Positions 27,801 to 35,010 of a stretch of 64,000 bases of DNA are shown here, piece by piece. The position numbers and the translations under genes were made by a program. Position 1 is the first letter of the stretch, and every line of letters begins with the position of its first letter. The notes beneath the pieces are model-generated. The model ran no database searches. It was given only the letters and a program-made list of their open reading frames with translations, and was not told where the DNA came from. The stretch comes from Salinivirgaceae bacterium (GTDB lineage: Bacteria > Bacteroidota > Bacteroidia > Bacteroidales > SZUA-534), in the NCBI GenBank assembly GCA_017474765.1, contig JAFVGW010000037.1, positions 24,680 through 88,679 on the forward strand, given 5' to 3'.

Positions 27801-29742
27801 ATTGTGTTTTAATTCTTGTAAATTCAAGAATATTATTATTCCTGACGGAGTGAAAACAATAGGTCTGATGGTATTTCATAGTTGTCCGAATCTTGAAAGT
27901 ATAGTGCTCCCCGCCTCAGTTACCCAAATAGGAAATCAGGCATTTGGTTATTGCGAAAACCTTTCCACAGTCTACTTCAAAGGTTCGCAGGCAGATAGAA
28001 ATGGAATCAGTGTTGAGGATGAAAATGAACCACTTGTAGAGGCCGAATGGGTTTACAATTACTCTCCACTCTATGTCAGCCCAGGAGCGGAGGGTGCCTC
28101 GGATGAGAACTCAGGACTTTCTGCCTCTGAGCCGCTTGCAACGCTTAGCGGGGCTATATCCAAGATGAACAATAACAGCAACAACTATTATGTCTTCATC
28201 ACAGGTGAACTGACGGGCGCACAAACCATTTCTGGTGAGATAAGTGCCCAATCAATCACACTTGTTGGTGCGCGCGGCATGAGTAGTGAAGGTTATCCGC
28301 AGGATGGGCTCTACGGAAATCAAGAAGGAACAACGCTGCTTGTCGAAACCAATAAGCCTGTAACTGTTAAAGACTTGAGAATCACAGGTGGTAGTAATAG
28401 AGGCCTTTGGATTTATTCGGATGCGAAAGTGACATTAGACCATGCTTACATAAGTGGAAATACAAATCCGGATGGTAATTATTTTGGTGCTGGAGTTTAT
28501 AATCAAGGTTCTTTGACGGTTTTGTCAGGAACAAAAATCATTTATAATACGATAAACCACGGAGATAATGATAGTTGGGGAGGAAGTGGAATATATGTAC
28601 ATACTTCTGCAAGATCCACAAGAATAGTGGGTGGAACGATAACAGGAAATGGTGACAAAGGAATATATTGCGATAAAAGAGAAATAAGCATTGGAGGTGA
28701 TGCCATAGTTGATGATATTTATATGGCTAATACGAATAATGCTGACCCATATACAATTCTTATTTGCAGTACGCTTGAGAACTATAGCGCTGACAATCAA
28801 ATAACTGTCGACTTGAAGAATTATGGTGACATAATCATTGATAAGCAATTGATTACCTGCAGTCCGATTGGTGACTTTAATTTTGCCGATGAAGTAAAGA
28901 AGTTCAAATTAGTTGACAATCATTATTATATTGATGAAGAAGGCAAGATACAGAAATACCCAACAGGCGCAATCACAGGCAAATTCTCTGTGAGCGGAAG
29001 TAAGCAGGTTTGGTTCTCGCAAGGCAACTTACAGTATCAGGCGAGCACCCAAACTTGGCGTTTTGCCACAAACCAATACGATTATGTAGGCGATGACTCA
29101 GACGGTAATGTGTATGTAGGTACTCAGAAATCAAACAACGCTAGTATCAGTGCCACCTATGCAGGCTGGATAGACCTCTTTGGTTGGGGAACTGGTTCAA
29201 ATCCAACATTGTGTGTCTATGGTGATTCTTATGAGTCATTCTCAGAATGGGGTTCTAATATAATATCAAATGGCGGCAATGAAAATGATCAGGAAATGTG
29301 GAGAACCCTTACTAAAACCGAATGGGATTATTTGTTTAATCATCGTAGCACCGAATATCGATACACCAAGGCGAAAGTGAATGGTGTTTGTGGCATTGTT
29401 TTGCTCCCTGACAATTGGAACACTAACACATACTCGTTTGGCAAATACAATGACCCAGCAGCCGACTTTAATACTGTAGCAACTGGTAATTGGAATAAGA
29501 TTGAGGCTTCTGGCGCAGTTTTTCTACCTTTAGCAGGTACTCGAGGTTTTGATAGTCAAACTACTTCGCCAGATATACTATTCCCGAATTCATGGGGAGA
29601 ATACTGGTCGAAAACAGGTTATGATTCTAACGCAGTCAGTAAGGAAGCATATTGTTTTATGTACTCCAATGATGATTTGCAATTCATAACTGGTCAGCGT
29701 TGTAAGGGCAAATCTGTCCGTCTCGTGCAGGAGGTGAAATAA
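21853..29742 (+). CDS. Giant multidomain surface protein (2629 aa): GRRAAK repeats, InlB repeats, beta-helices, BspA-type LRR, FISUMP-like end
   Basis: The start at MKRVIRNFFLA gives a classical signal peptide cut near AEAQ; the frame from 21796 adds an implausible prefix. In order: an N-terminal FAYQAVIR...SETHTP domain (about 25-150) typical of Bacteroidota fibre-like proteins; eight about 40-residue repeats with core GFAV(S/A)GRRAAK and a GT(Q/R)(V/I)(Y/F)(I/V)D strand (about 180-490); InlB-type repeats (about 695-905); Gly-rich right-handed beta-helices (GGGVFV...FTMTGGTISGN; about 905-1265, 1350-1840 and 2075-2360); BspA-like LRR (SIPEGVTSIGSRAFEGC; about 1870-2050); and a C-terminal FISUMP-like domain (FGWGTG, YWSKTG, KSVRLVQ). 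No T9SS C-terminal signal is evident. A surface adhesin or scaffold role is inferred. Confidence 0.85.
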   Translation: MKRVIRNFFLAVAIFISMIATAEAQNSFAYQAVIRTAQGEVVSNQKVGMRFSLIYNDKTVYSETHTPETNQYGNVQVEVGKGQNATGDFAAVPWSTMQVMMKIEADPNGGTDYIDLGTIQLQPAPYAMYAPVAGTVSTIQAGEPKSDSDALFEVKDKEGNVVFAVYPDGVRVFVDDTSSAKAMQTGFAVAGRRAAKEGGDANIFSVNTEGTQVFVGEEDTSGGKPISTGFAVSGRRAAKDGSADLFTVSSSGTQIYIGEQDGKPISTGFAVAGRRAAKDDDKYLEINADGTRVYIDDADNAGGKAVATGFAVSGRRAAKSDADSKYLEINANGTQVFVDDSDDKPISTGFAVSGRRAAKGNEPKLFEVNQYGTQIYIDTKKGKPISTGFAVSGRRAAKDGSTPKYMVIDADGTRIYVDYEEAKAMQTGFAVSGRRAAKDGTPNTILKVDNVEGTRAYIDDIDGKAMQTGFAVSGRRAAKEGNIFLGINKDKTTLTTKQLEVGSAEAAGNTLVMNSESIKIVTEVFLLTEKENDEPVLTADNTTGVGVNANLMLKGEIGQSVESVAVEEVVPDTILVVDEIKSLQCAELAAALGEADGFALLKIYGANLYTRPQKVDAAGNSFILFDVNGNITSQRENAVAAVVMTQAATPDAQVLIWPLKQTNNTNISFGLTAADGNNQYVNVVAVINSGDGVECKVQALAANNEMGSVTPEGRYIYGEIVKFTAKANDHYHFVSWNDGNCTNPRTMMVTGDTTITALFEPNTYNISLTASEGGSVIGKGTYSYGSEIKLVAKPDSVAGYHFEKWSDDVTDNPRTLTVTSDTTLKAIFAINQYAITFNANGGEFADGATTTENVAHGNSITSFPAVERKDYILTGWTDDNGTSFTKENIVNGEVTLYAQWLQTTYYVADADHDGSADGDGTSGNPYASINDALEQIISVGKDTAAYTICVKGVLAEDGMLIPEALDGKISKLTIEGDGGQMETDKGGEGTHYVPGGTLTKASEFGRVLGVATSVPVTLRNITVTGGKLDIYHSTTMDDYNGGGIFVDGIADVTIADSAYIVGNEASGDHEGRGSGVFVLGKLTMTGGEISNNGYTITGGGVFVAGEFTMTGGTISGNSAGDGGGVFVVGKFTMTGGTISNNDDSFGGGAVYVCGDGSFLMGGSAYIPASNNVKLDNTHITIISDLKAQAPVATIKIGKNNSNNTTAEDYNTKVLHANPEGNNVEEDETLLKNNYTKFAILPRYYYDYGTLNGFYYDYRILETGYLQHFCSLILYENEDETTPYGEPQTLVDGDMLEKSPEHRDKEGYQFLGWHRRKWNGWDGFNTEVDSLVFPYEVTAEDDTIILVGQWARNTFYVKNGGNDNKGGTNSGDDALATIAGAVSKMNNSQVDYTIVVSGTLVDQQAIADIMIVNPDVPGGDALTPIPARSITLCGETGNETDAIDFGWYLDMGGLEPYMQNRHEIAEQGSALTINTMVPVTIENLTITGGYAFGSDGGGVYIGSYANVTIADGALIKENWNSRDLDNENGGNGGGVYVSPYANLSLTSEGLISENAAVNGGGVYVDENATFNKDGGLITRNIASNGGGVCVANGATLTMTNGQIAQNTAYEDGGGIFTEGTFTMTGGTIGGSEDDANTAKNGGGILCYSATIGGNSTENRPEISYNTASNNGGGVAAVEANSGTINITNAIISYNTANKGGGLYQGQWTKMFIGDGTLVTGNKASDGSGFSFGNSAAYNLVMTGGVINGCANISSQAIKMSGNAKVDTVRLESRTYVGIAGKLDSDKVAVIVPSEYHNGVQLIRKENDDVTDEVFTAAISKFTVAPKKLDENTTLNCYITNDGNLLMDVNIGEVVNRITSATKFGNISVEGMMPNDGISRIGDALRNKTDQSVPIALDLSGVSGMQTIPGSVNGEPTNFARCLNLVSITLPEGITSIGEYAFHGCTSLASVSIPEGVTSIGSRAFEGCDLSEGFALPEGITTIESLCFNSCKFKNIIIPDGVKTIGLMVFHSCPNLESIVLPASVTQIGNQAFGYCENLSTVYFKGSQADRNGISVEDENEPLVEAEWVYNYSPLYVSPGAEGASDENSGLSASEPLATLSGAISKMNNNSNNYYVFITGELTGAQTISGEISAQSITLVGARGMSSEGYPQDGLYGNQEGTTLLVETNKPVTVKDLRITGGSNRGLWIYSDAKVTLDHAYISGNTNPDGNYFGAGVYNQGSLTVLSGTKIIYNTINHGDNDSWGGSGIYVHTSARSTRIVGGTITGNGDKGIYCDKREISIGGDAIVDDIYMANTNNADPYTILICSTLENYSADNQITVDLKNYGDIIIDKQLITCSPIGDFNFADEVKKFKLVDNHYYIDEEGKIQKYPTGAITGKFSVSGSKQVWFSQGNLQYQASTQTWRFATNQYDYVGDDSDGNVYVGTQKSNNASISATYAGWIDLFGWGTGSNPTLCVYGDSYESFSEWGSNIISNGGNENDQEMWRTLTKTEWDYLFNHRSTEYRYTKAKVNGVCGIVLLPDNWNTNTYSFGKYNDPAADFNTVATGNWNKIEASGAVFLPLAGTRGFDSQTTSPDILFPNSWGEYWSKTGYDSNAVSKEAYCFMYSNDDLQFITGQRCKGKSVRLVQEVK
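22390..23330 (+). repeat. Eight ~120-bp coding repeats (GFAVxGRRAAK units)
   Basis: Eight successive units of 39-42 codons encode [K-x-x-x-T-GFAV(S/A)GRRAAK]-spacer-strand. The amino-acid core is almost invariant while codons differ between units, so the protein sequence rather than the DNA is being conserved. Confidence 0.85.
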
Positions 29743-29786
29743 GTTGAGTAAATTTGCTGAGGTGGTTTTTCGGATAGAATAGAACC

Positions 29787-29830
29787 CTCCCCTGTCAGTC
29801 AATGTGGCACTGGCGGGGGAGTTTTTTTTT
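29787..29830 (+). terminator. Intrinsic terminator after the giant surface gene
   Basis: The arms CTCCCC and GGGGGAG (with further pairing CTGTCAG/CTGGC) are followed by nine Ts. The rest of the 29743-30103 gap contains the -7 box below and nothing else recognised. Confidence 0.85.
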
Positions 29831-29982
29831 CAAGGCTATGAGGCGAAATCACCTCATAATTACGTATTATACGCATATCTGCATAAATATGCCTAATTTG
29901 CACAGTTGCTGCAGTTTGACAATGGTTGATTATCAGTTTTTATTATTTGAATTTGCTGAGGTCAGCGTAGCGAAAAAATACG

Positions 29983-29990
29983 TAACTTTG
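29983..29990 (+). promoter_or_regulatory. -7 box of the glycogen operon
   Basis: TAACTTTG fits TAnnTTTG and lies about 113 bases before the ATG of the debranching enzyme gene. This leaves a fairly long untranslated leader that could carry regulation. Confidence 0.5.
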
Positions 29991-30103
29991 CGCAACTTTT
30001 CTGGGAAAAGTGTGTAATACTTTTTAGACAAAGAACTTAATTCTTTTAAAGTGTTAGAAACGAGATTCAACGAAATAATTGTAATTCTATAAAAAATAAA
30101 GCA

Positions 30104-32365
30104 ATGGGATATTTGGAGTTTGACAAAACAGAACTTGTAAATCTTGAGAATTCCTTGACAAAAGAGGTGTTGCGCACCAACCGCGCGGGCTCGTATTCGC
30201 TCACAACGCTGATTGGCTGCAACAACCGTAAATATCACGGATTGCTGGTGTGCCCGCTGCCGCAGGTCGATGGCGGACGCCACGTGCTGCTTTCGTCGCT
30301 CGATGAAACTATCATTCAGCACGAGCGCGAGTTCAATCTGGCTTTGCATAAATATGAGGGTGACAACTACGAGCCCAAAGGCCACAAGTATGTTACCGAA
30401 TTCTATACCAACCCCATACCGACGCTCATCTACGGTGTTGGCGGCGTGGTTCTGAAAAAGGAGAAAATCCTGGTCAAGAGTGAGCCGCGGATTCTTGTCC
30501 GCTACACGCTGCTCGACGCTCACAGCGAGACCAAAATACGTTTCAAACCGTTCCTTGCCTTCCGCAACATTCACGCGCTGAGCAAGGCCAACCTTGACGC
30601 CAACACTAAGGTGAAGATGGTTGACAACGGCATCTCATCGTGTATGTATCAGGGCTATCCCGACCTTTATATCCAAACTTCGAAGAAGTGCGAGTTTGTG
30701 TCGGCACCCGACTGGTACTACAACATTGAGTACATTCTGGAGCAGAAGCGCGGCTACGATTTCAAAGAGGATTTGTTCGTGCCTGGTTATTTCGAGGCGC
30801 CAATCAAGAAAGGCGAGAGCATCATTGTCTCGGCTGGACTGAGCGAGATTAAGACCAACACGCTGAAGAAGAAGTTCGACGACGAGGTGAGCGACCGCAC
30901 ACCGCGCAACAGTTTCGAGAACTGCCTGATTAACGGTGCCGCTCAGTTGTTCCTGAACGAAGGCAAGGAAACCCGCATTCTGGCTGGTTATCCGTGGTAT
31001 CCCGCTCGCACCCGCGACGCGCTCATCGCTCTGCCCAACCTGCTCTACAAGAACGAGACACCGATGATTTACAAGAGCGTTTTATCGACGCTCATCAGTC
31101 AGATAACCAACACTTTGGCAAGCGGAAGCACCAACCTTGACGATTACGCCGACTGCCGTTCCGACGTGCCGTTGTGGCTCGTTTGGTGCATTCAGCAGAT
31201 TGACAAGCAATATCCGCAGTACGACGTCTGGAAGGAATTCGGAAAAGACGTTAAGAAGGTGATGAACCTTTATCTGGAGCATAAAATCAGTTTCCGCATC
31301 GACGAGAACGGTATGGTTTACAACACATCGGACGCAGTGGCCAACACCTGGATGAACGCAACCATCCACGGCCGCCCCGTGATGCCGCGCAACGGCTATG
31401 CTGTTGAAACCAACGCATTGTGGTACAACGCAATAATGTACGTTCTCGACAAGAGCAAAGGCGACAAGACCTTTGGCAAGAAATGGGCTGAACTGGCCGA
31501 GAAAGTGAAGGGCAGTTTCGTTGCCACATTCTGGAACGATGAGCGCGGCTATCTGGCTGACTATGTGACATACGACTATGCAAACACACAAGTCCGTCCG
31601 AACCAATTGCTGGCTTGCGCCGTTGACTACACAATGCTCGACAAGCATCAGATTAAAGCCGTTCTGCGTGTGGTTGAGGAGCAACTGATGACCGCTTACG
31701 GCATCCGCTCGCTCACACCTGACGACCCGCGCTACGTGTCGCACTACCGTGGCACCGAGGAGCAGCGCGAGAACGCCGCCTTCAACGGCTCGGTTTGGCC
31801 GTGGCTCTATGCCGCCTACATCGACGCGCTGGCAAAAATCCAACCGCGTATGATTGAATCGCTGGTCAACAAGTTCCTTGAGACCTTCGAGCCAGAGATG
31901 AGAACGGCTGGAATTAGTTGTATATCAGAGATGTACCACGGCGACCCACCGTATCACGGAAAGGGTGCCATTTCGTTCGCTTTGAGTTTTGCCGCTCTGC
32001 TTTATATGAAAAAACTGTCGAACACTTTCGCAGGCGAGACCGCTGTTGAGGCCAAACCCGCCAAGAAAGCGACAGCAAAGAAGGACCCGAAGAAATCAGA
32101 GCCGAAGGCAAAGGCAGAGCCGAAAAAAGCCGCAGCGAAGAAGGCATCGGTAAAAGCCGAACCAAAGAAGGCCACAGCGAAGAAGGAAGTGAAGAAGGCA
32201 GAGCCGAAGAATGCCGCCGCAAAGGCTGAGACAAAGAAGGCATCGGCGAAAGCCGAACCTAAAAAAGCAGCAAAGATTGAAGCGAAGAAAGCATCGGCGA
32301 AGACCGCCAAAAAGGCCGAACCGAAAGCTGCCAAGGCCGCTTCAAAGGCATCGAAAAAGAAATAA
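30104..32365 (+). CDS. Glycogen debranching enzyme (amylo-alpha-1,6-glucosidase type) with Lys/Ala-rich tail
   Basis: A 753-residue cytoplasmic enzyme that should remove alpha-1,6 branch glucose. The N-terminal bacterial GDE domain (about 15-220: TNRAGSYSLTTLIGCNNRKYHGLLV) precedes an (alpha/alpha)6 GH133-type barrel (about 290-640: GYPWYPARTRDALIALPNLL, LDDYADCRSDVPLWLVWCIQQ, NAAFNGSVWPWLYAAY). Residues about 645-753 are a low-complexity tail of repeated KAEPKKAxAKK units, histone-H1-like and strongly basic, not part of the usual enzyme. It opens an operon with GT4, GH57 and the GT3-phosphorylase fusion (gaps of 22, 19 and 36 bases). Confidence 0.92.
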   Translation: MGYLEFDKTELVNLENSLTKEVLRTNRAGSYSLTTLIGCNNRKYHGLLVCPLPQVDGGRHVLLSSLDETIIQHEREFNLALHKYEGDNYEPKGHKYVTEFYTNPIPTLIYGVGGVVLKKEKILVKSEPRILVRYTLLDAHSETKIRFKPFLAFRNIHALSKANLDANTKVKMVDNGISSCMYQGYPDLYIQTSKKCEFVSAPDWYYNIEYILEQKRGYDFKEDLFVPGYFEAPIKKGESIIVSAGLSEIKTNTLKKKFDDEVSDRTPRNSFENCLINGAAQLFLNEGKETRILAGYPWYPARTRDALIALPNLLYKNETPMIYKSVLSTLISQITNTLASGSTNLDDYADCRSDVPLWLVWCIQQIDKQYPQYDVWKEFGKDVKKVMNLYLEHKISFRIDENGMVYNTSDAVANTWMNATIHGRPVMPRNGYAVETNALWYNAIMYVLDKSKGDKTFGKKWAELAEKVKGSFVATFWNDERGYLADYVTYDYANTQVRPNQLLACAVDYTMLDKHQIKAVLRVVEEQLMTAYGIRSLTPDDPRYVSHYRGTEEQRENAAFNGSVWPWLYAAYIDALAKIQPRMIESLVNKFLETFEPEMRTAGISCISEMYHGDPPYHGKGAISFALSFAALLYMKKLSNTFAGETAVEAKPAKKATAKKDPKKSEPKAKAEPKKAAAKKASVKAEPKKATAKKEVKKAEPKNAAAKAETKKASAKAEPKKAAKIEAKKASAKTAKKAEPKAAKAASKASKKK

Positions 32366-32387
32366 AGAACAATAAAAATAACTGATA

Positions 32388-33677
32388 ATGAAAGTCTTAA
32401 TGTTTGGGTGGGAGTTTCCGCCGCACATTTCTGGAGGTTTGGGCACCGCTTGCTACGGCCTGACCAAAGGTATGTCGAAGATTGACGACCTTGAGGTTAT
32501 TTTCGTCGTGCCAAAGGCTTACGGCGACGAGGACCAAGAGGCCATCAAACTCGTGGGTGCGGGAAACATTCCGCTGAGAGTCACAAAATCAGAGAGTTAT
32601 TCGGGACAAGTCAAGAACCTTCAGTACATTGAGGTGGGCTCGAATCTGGTTCCGTACTCAACGCCTGAGGAGTACTTCGCGTTGAGAAACAACAAACGTT
32701 ACTACGGCAAGCACATTGTTGAGGTGGGAGAGTCGGGCTGCATTCCGTTCACAGGAAAATACGGCGACAATCTGTTCACCGAAATCTACTACTACAGCCT
32801 GATTGCCGAGCAGATTGCCACAATGTACGACTTCGACATCATTCACGCCCACGACTGGCTGGCCTATCCCGCAGGAATGGCCGCGAAGCGTGTGTCGGGC
32901 AAGCCGCTTGTTGTGCACGTTCACGCCACCGACTTCGACCGTAGCGGCGGCCGCGTGAATCCTGCCGTTTACAACATTGAGAAAGCAGGTCTCGACGCAG
33001 CCGACAAGGCTATCACCGTGAGCAATCTGACGCGCGACATCGTTATCAACAAATACGGCCAATCGCCCGACAAGGTGGTGACCGTTTACAACGCCGTGGA
33101 GCCCAACCTGAAAGCCATCGACCGCGAAAAACGCGGCTTCGACGAGAAGGTGGTGACGTTCCTGGGCCGAATCACAATGCAGAAGGGTCCCGAGTTCTTC
33201 ATTGAGGCCGCCTATAAGGTGCTCAAGAAGATGGACAACGTGCGTTTTGTGATGGCTGGCAGCGGCGATATGATGAACAAGATGATTGAACGCGCCGCAA
33301 GTCTGGGCATTATGGACAAGTTCCACTTCACGGGCTTCCTGCGCGGCGACGCTGTGTTCCGTATGTTCAAATACAGCGACGTCTACATTATGCCATCGGT
33401 TTCGGAGCCGTTCGGCATTTCGCCGCTCGAGGCGATGCAGTCGGGCGTTCCCGTCATCATCTCGAAGCAGTCGGGTGTGAGCGAGATTCTGAAGCACGCT
33501 ATCAAGATTGACTTCTGGGACATCGACAAGATGGCCAACGCCATTTACGCTCTGCTCAACTATCCCGCTCTGGCCAAAACAATCGGCGAGAACGGCTTGA
33601 AAGAGGCCAACAGCCTGCGCTGGGAAGAGTCGGCAAAACACGTTTACAACGTTTATAAATCAGTATTAAATCAGTAA
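32388..33677 (+). CDS. GT4 glycosyltransferase, glycogen synthase-like
   Basis: A 429-residue GT-B enzyme. The N-terminal Rossmann half begins MKVLMFGWEFPPHISGGLGTACYGL (the KxGGL-type donor loop appears as SGGLG). The hinge and C-terminal half show VVTFLGRITMQKGPEFFIEAA and the E-x7-E motif in PSVSEPFGISPLEAMQSGVPV, which binds the nucleotide sugar in GT4 and GT5 enzymes. Its place between the debranching enzyme and a GH57 enzyme is a conserved Bacteroidota glycogen arrangement, so alpha-1,4-glucan elongation or priming is likely. The donor (ADP- or UDP-glucose) is not evident. Confidence 0.88.
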   Translation: MKVLMFGWEFPPHISGGLGTACYGLTKGMSKIDDLEVIFVVPKAYGDEDQEAIKLVGAGNIPLRVTKSESYSGQVKNLQYIEVGSNLVPYSTPEEYFALRNNKRYYGKHIVEVGESGCIPFTGKYGDNLFTEIYYYSLIAEQIATMYDFDIIHAHDWLAYPAGMAAKRVSGKPLVVHVHATDFDRSGGRVNPAVYNIEKAGLDAADKAITVSNLTRDIVINKYGQSPDKVVTVYNAVEPNLKAIDREKRGFDEKVVTFLGRITMQKGPEFFIEAAYKVLKKMDNVRFVMAGSGDMMNKMIERAASLGIMDKFHFTGFLRGDAVFRMFKYSDVYIMPSVSEPFGISPLEAMQSGVPVIISKQSGVSEILKHAIKIDFWDIDKMANAIYALLNYPALAKTIGENGLKEANSLRWEESAKHVYNVYKSVLNQ

Positions 33678-33696
33678 CCTTATAAAATTTGGAACT

Positions 33697-34974
33697 ATGA
33701 AGCATTTATGTCTTTATTTTCAGGTTCATCAACCATTCCGCTTCCGCAAATATTCATTCTTCGATATCGGCAGCGACCATTATTACTACGATGACTATCT
33801 TAATGAGTCGATTCTGCAGAAGGTGGCACGCAACTGCTATCTGCCAACCAACGAATTGCTGCTCAGACTGATAGAGAAGCACGGACGCAACTTTAAGGTT
33901 ACTTTCTCGATTACGGGCATCGCGCTCGACCAATTCGAACTGTATGCGCCCGAAGTGATTGAGAGTTTCCAACGCCTGGCTAAAACTGGTCAGGTTGAAT
34001 TTCTTGCCGAGACCTATTCGCATTCGCTGGCTTCGCAGGCCAACATCGACGTGATGAAGAAGCAGGTGAAGGACCATTCGGCAAAGATTGAGAAACTCTT
34101 CGGTCAGAAGCCGAAAGTGTTCCGCAACACCGAGTTGATTTATTCTGACGAGGTTGGCGCCGCCGTTTACAAGATGGGCTACAAGGGAATGCTCACCGAG
34201 GGTGCCAAGCACATTCTGGGTTGGAAATCGCCTAACTTCTTGTATTACAATGCAAAAGAGCCGCAATTAAAACTTCTGTTGCGTAACTATACATTGAGCG
34301 ATGACATCTCGTTCCGTTTCTGCGCAAAGCACTGGACAGCAGACTCTTACGCTGCCCGTCTGAACGAGGTTCCTGACAAGGAGGAGATTGTCAACTTGTT
34401 TATGGACTACGAGACATTCGGCGAGCATCAGGAGAAGGAGACAGGAATCTTCCAATTCCTTGAGCATCTGCCCGATGCAGTGCTGAATCAGACCGATTTC
34501 CGCTTTGCCACACCGTCGCAGATAATCAAGAACGTGCAGCCTGTGGCCGCCATCAATGTTCCTTACCCAATATCGTGGGCCGACGAGGAGCGCGACATTA
34601 CAGCCTGGCTGGGCAACAATATGCAGAACGAGGCGTTCAGCAAACTCTACGCCCTGACCGACAAGGTTGCACAGGTGAAAGACCCGCAGATTCTGCAAGA
34701 CTGGGAGTACCTGCAGACGAGCGACCATTTCTACTATATGTCGACAAAATGGTTCAGCGACGGCGAGGTGCACGCATATTTCAACCCCTACAAGACACCG
34801 TACGACGCTTTCATCAACTATATGAACGTGCTGACTGACTTCTCGTTGCGCGTGAACAAGGCTCTGCCCGACGCAGAAATCAGAACCTGCCGCGACGTTG
34901 AGAAACTGCAGGATATGGTGCTTGAGCAGAAGGCTGAAATCAAGAAACTGAAATCGAAAGCCAAAAAGGCATAG
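33697..34974 (+). CDS. GH57 alpha-amylase/4-alpha-glucanotransferase family enzyme
   Basis: A 425-residue protein beginning with GH57 motif 1 (LCLYFQVHQPFRFR). The nucleophile Glu is in FRNTELIYSDE and the acid/base Asp in FMDYETFGEHQ, matching GH57 motifs 3 and 4. There is no signal peptide, so it acts on intracellular glucan. The C-terminus ends in a short coiled Lys/Glu segment (VLEQKAEIKKLKSKAKKA). It follows the GT4 gene by 19 bases and precedes the fusion by 36. The precise reaction (hydrolysis, transfer or branching) cannot be told from the motifs. Confidence 0.9.
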   Translation: MKHLCLYFQVHQPFRFRKYSFFDIGSDHYYYDDYLNESILQKVARNCYLPTNELLLRLIEKHGRNFKVTFSITGIALDQFELYAPEVIESFQRLAKTGQVEFLAETYSHSLASQANIDVMKKQVKDHSAKIEKLFGQKPKVFRNTELIYSDEVGAAVYKMGYKGMLTEGAKHILGWKSPNFLYYNAKEPQLKLLLRNYTLSDDISFRFCAKHWTADSYAARLNEVPDKEEIVNLFMDYETFGEHQEKETGIFQFLEHLPDAVLNQTDFRFATPSQIIKNVQPVAAINVPYPISWADEERDITAWLGNNMQNEAFSKLYALTDKVAQVKDPQILQDWEYLQTSDHFYYMSTKWFSDGEVHAYFNPYKTPYDAFINYMNVLTDFSLRVNKALPDAEIRTCRDVEKLQDMVLEQKAEIKKLKSKAKKA

Positions 34975-35010
34975 GCTGAATAAATTATCGTGATTATTAA
35001 TTTGAAGTAA

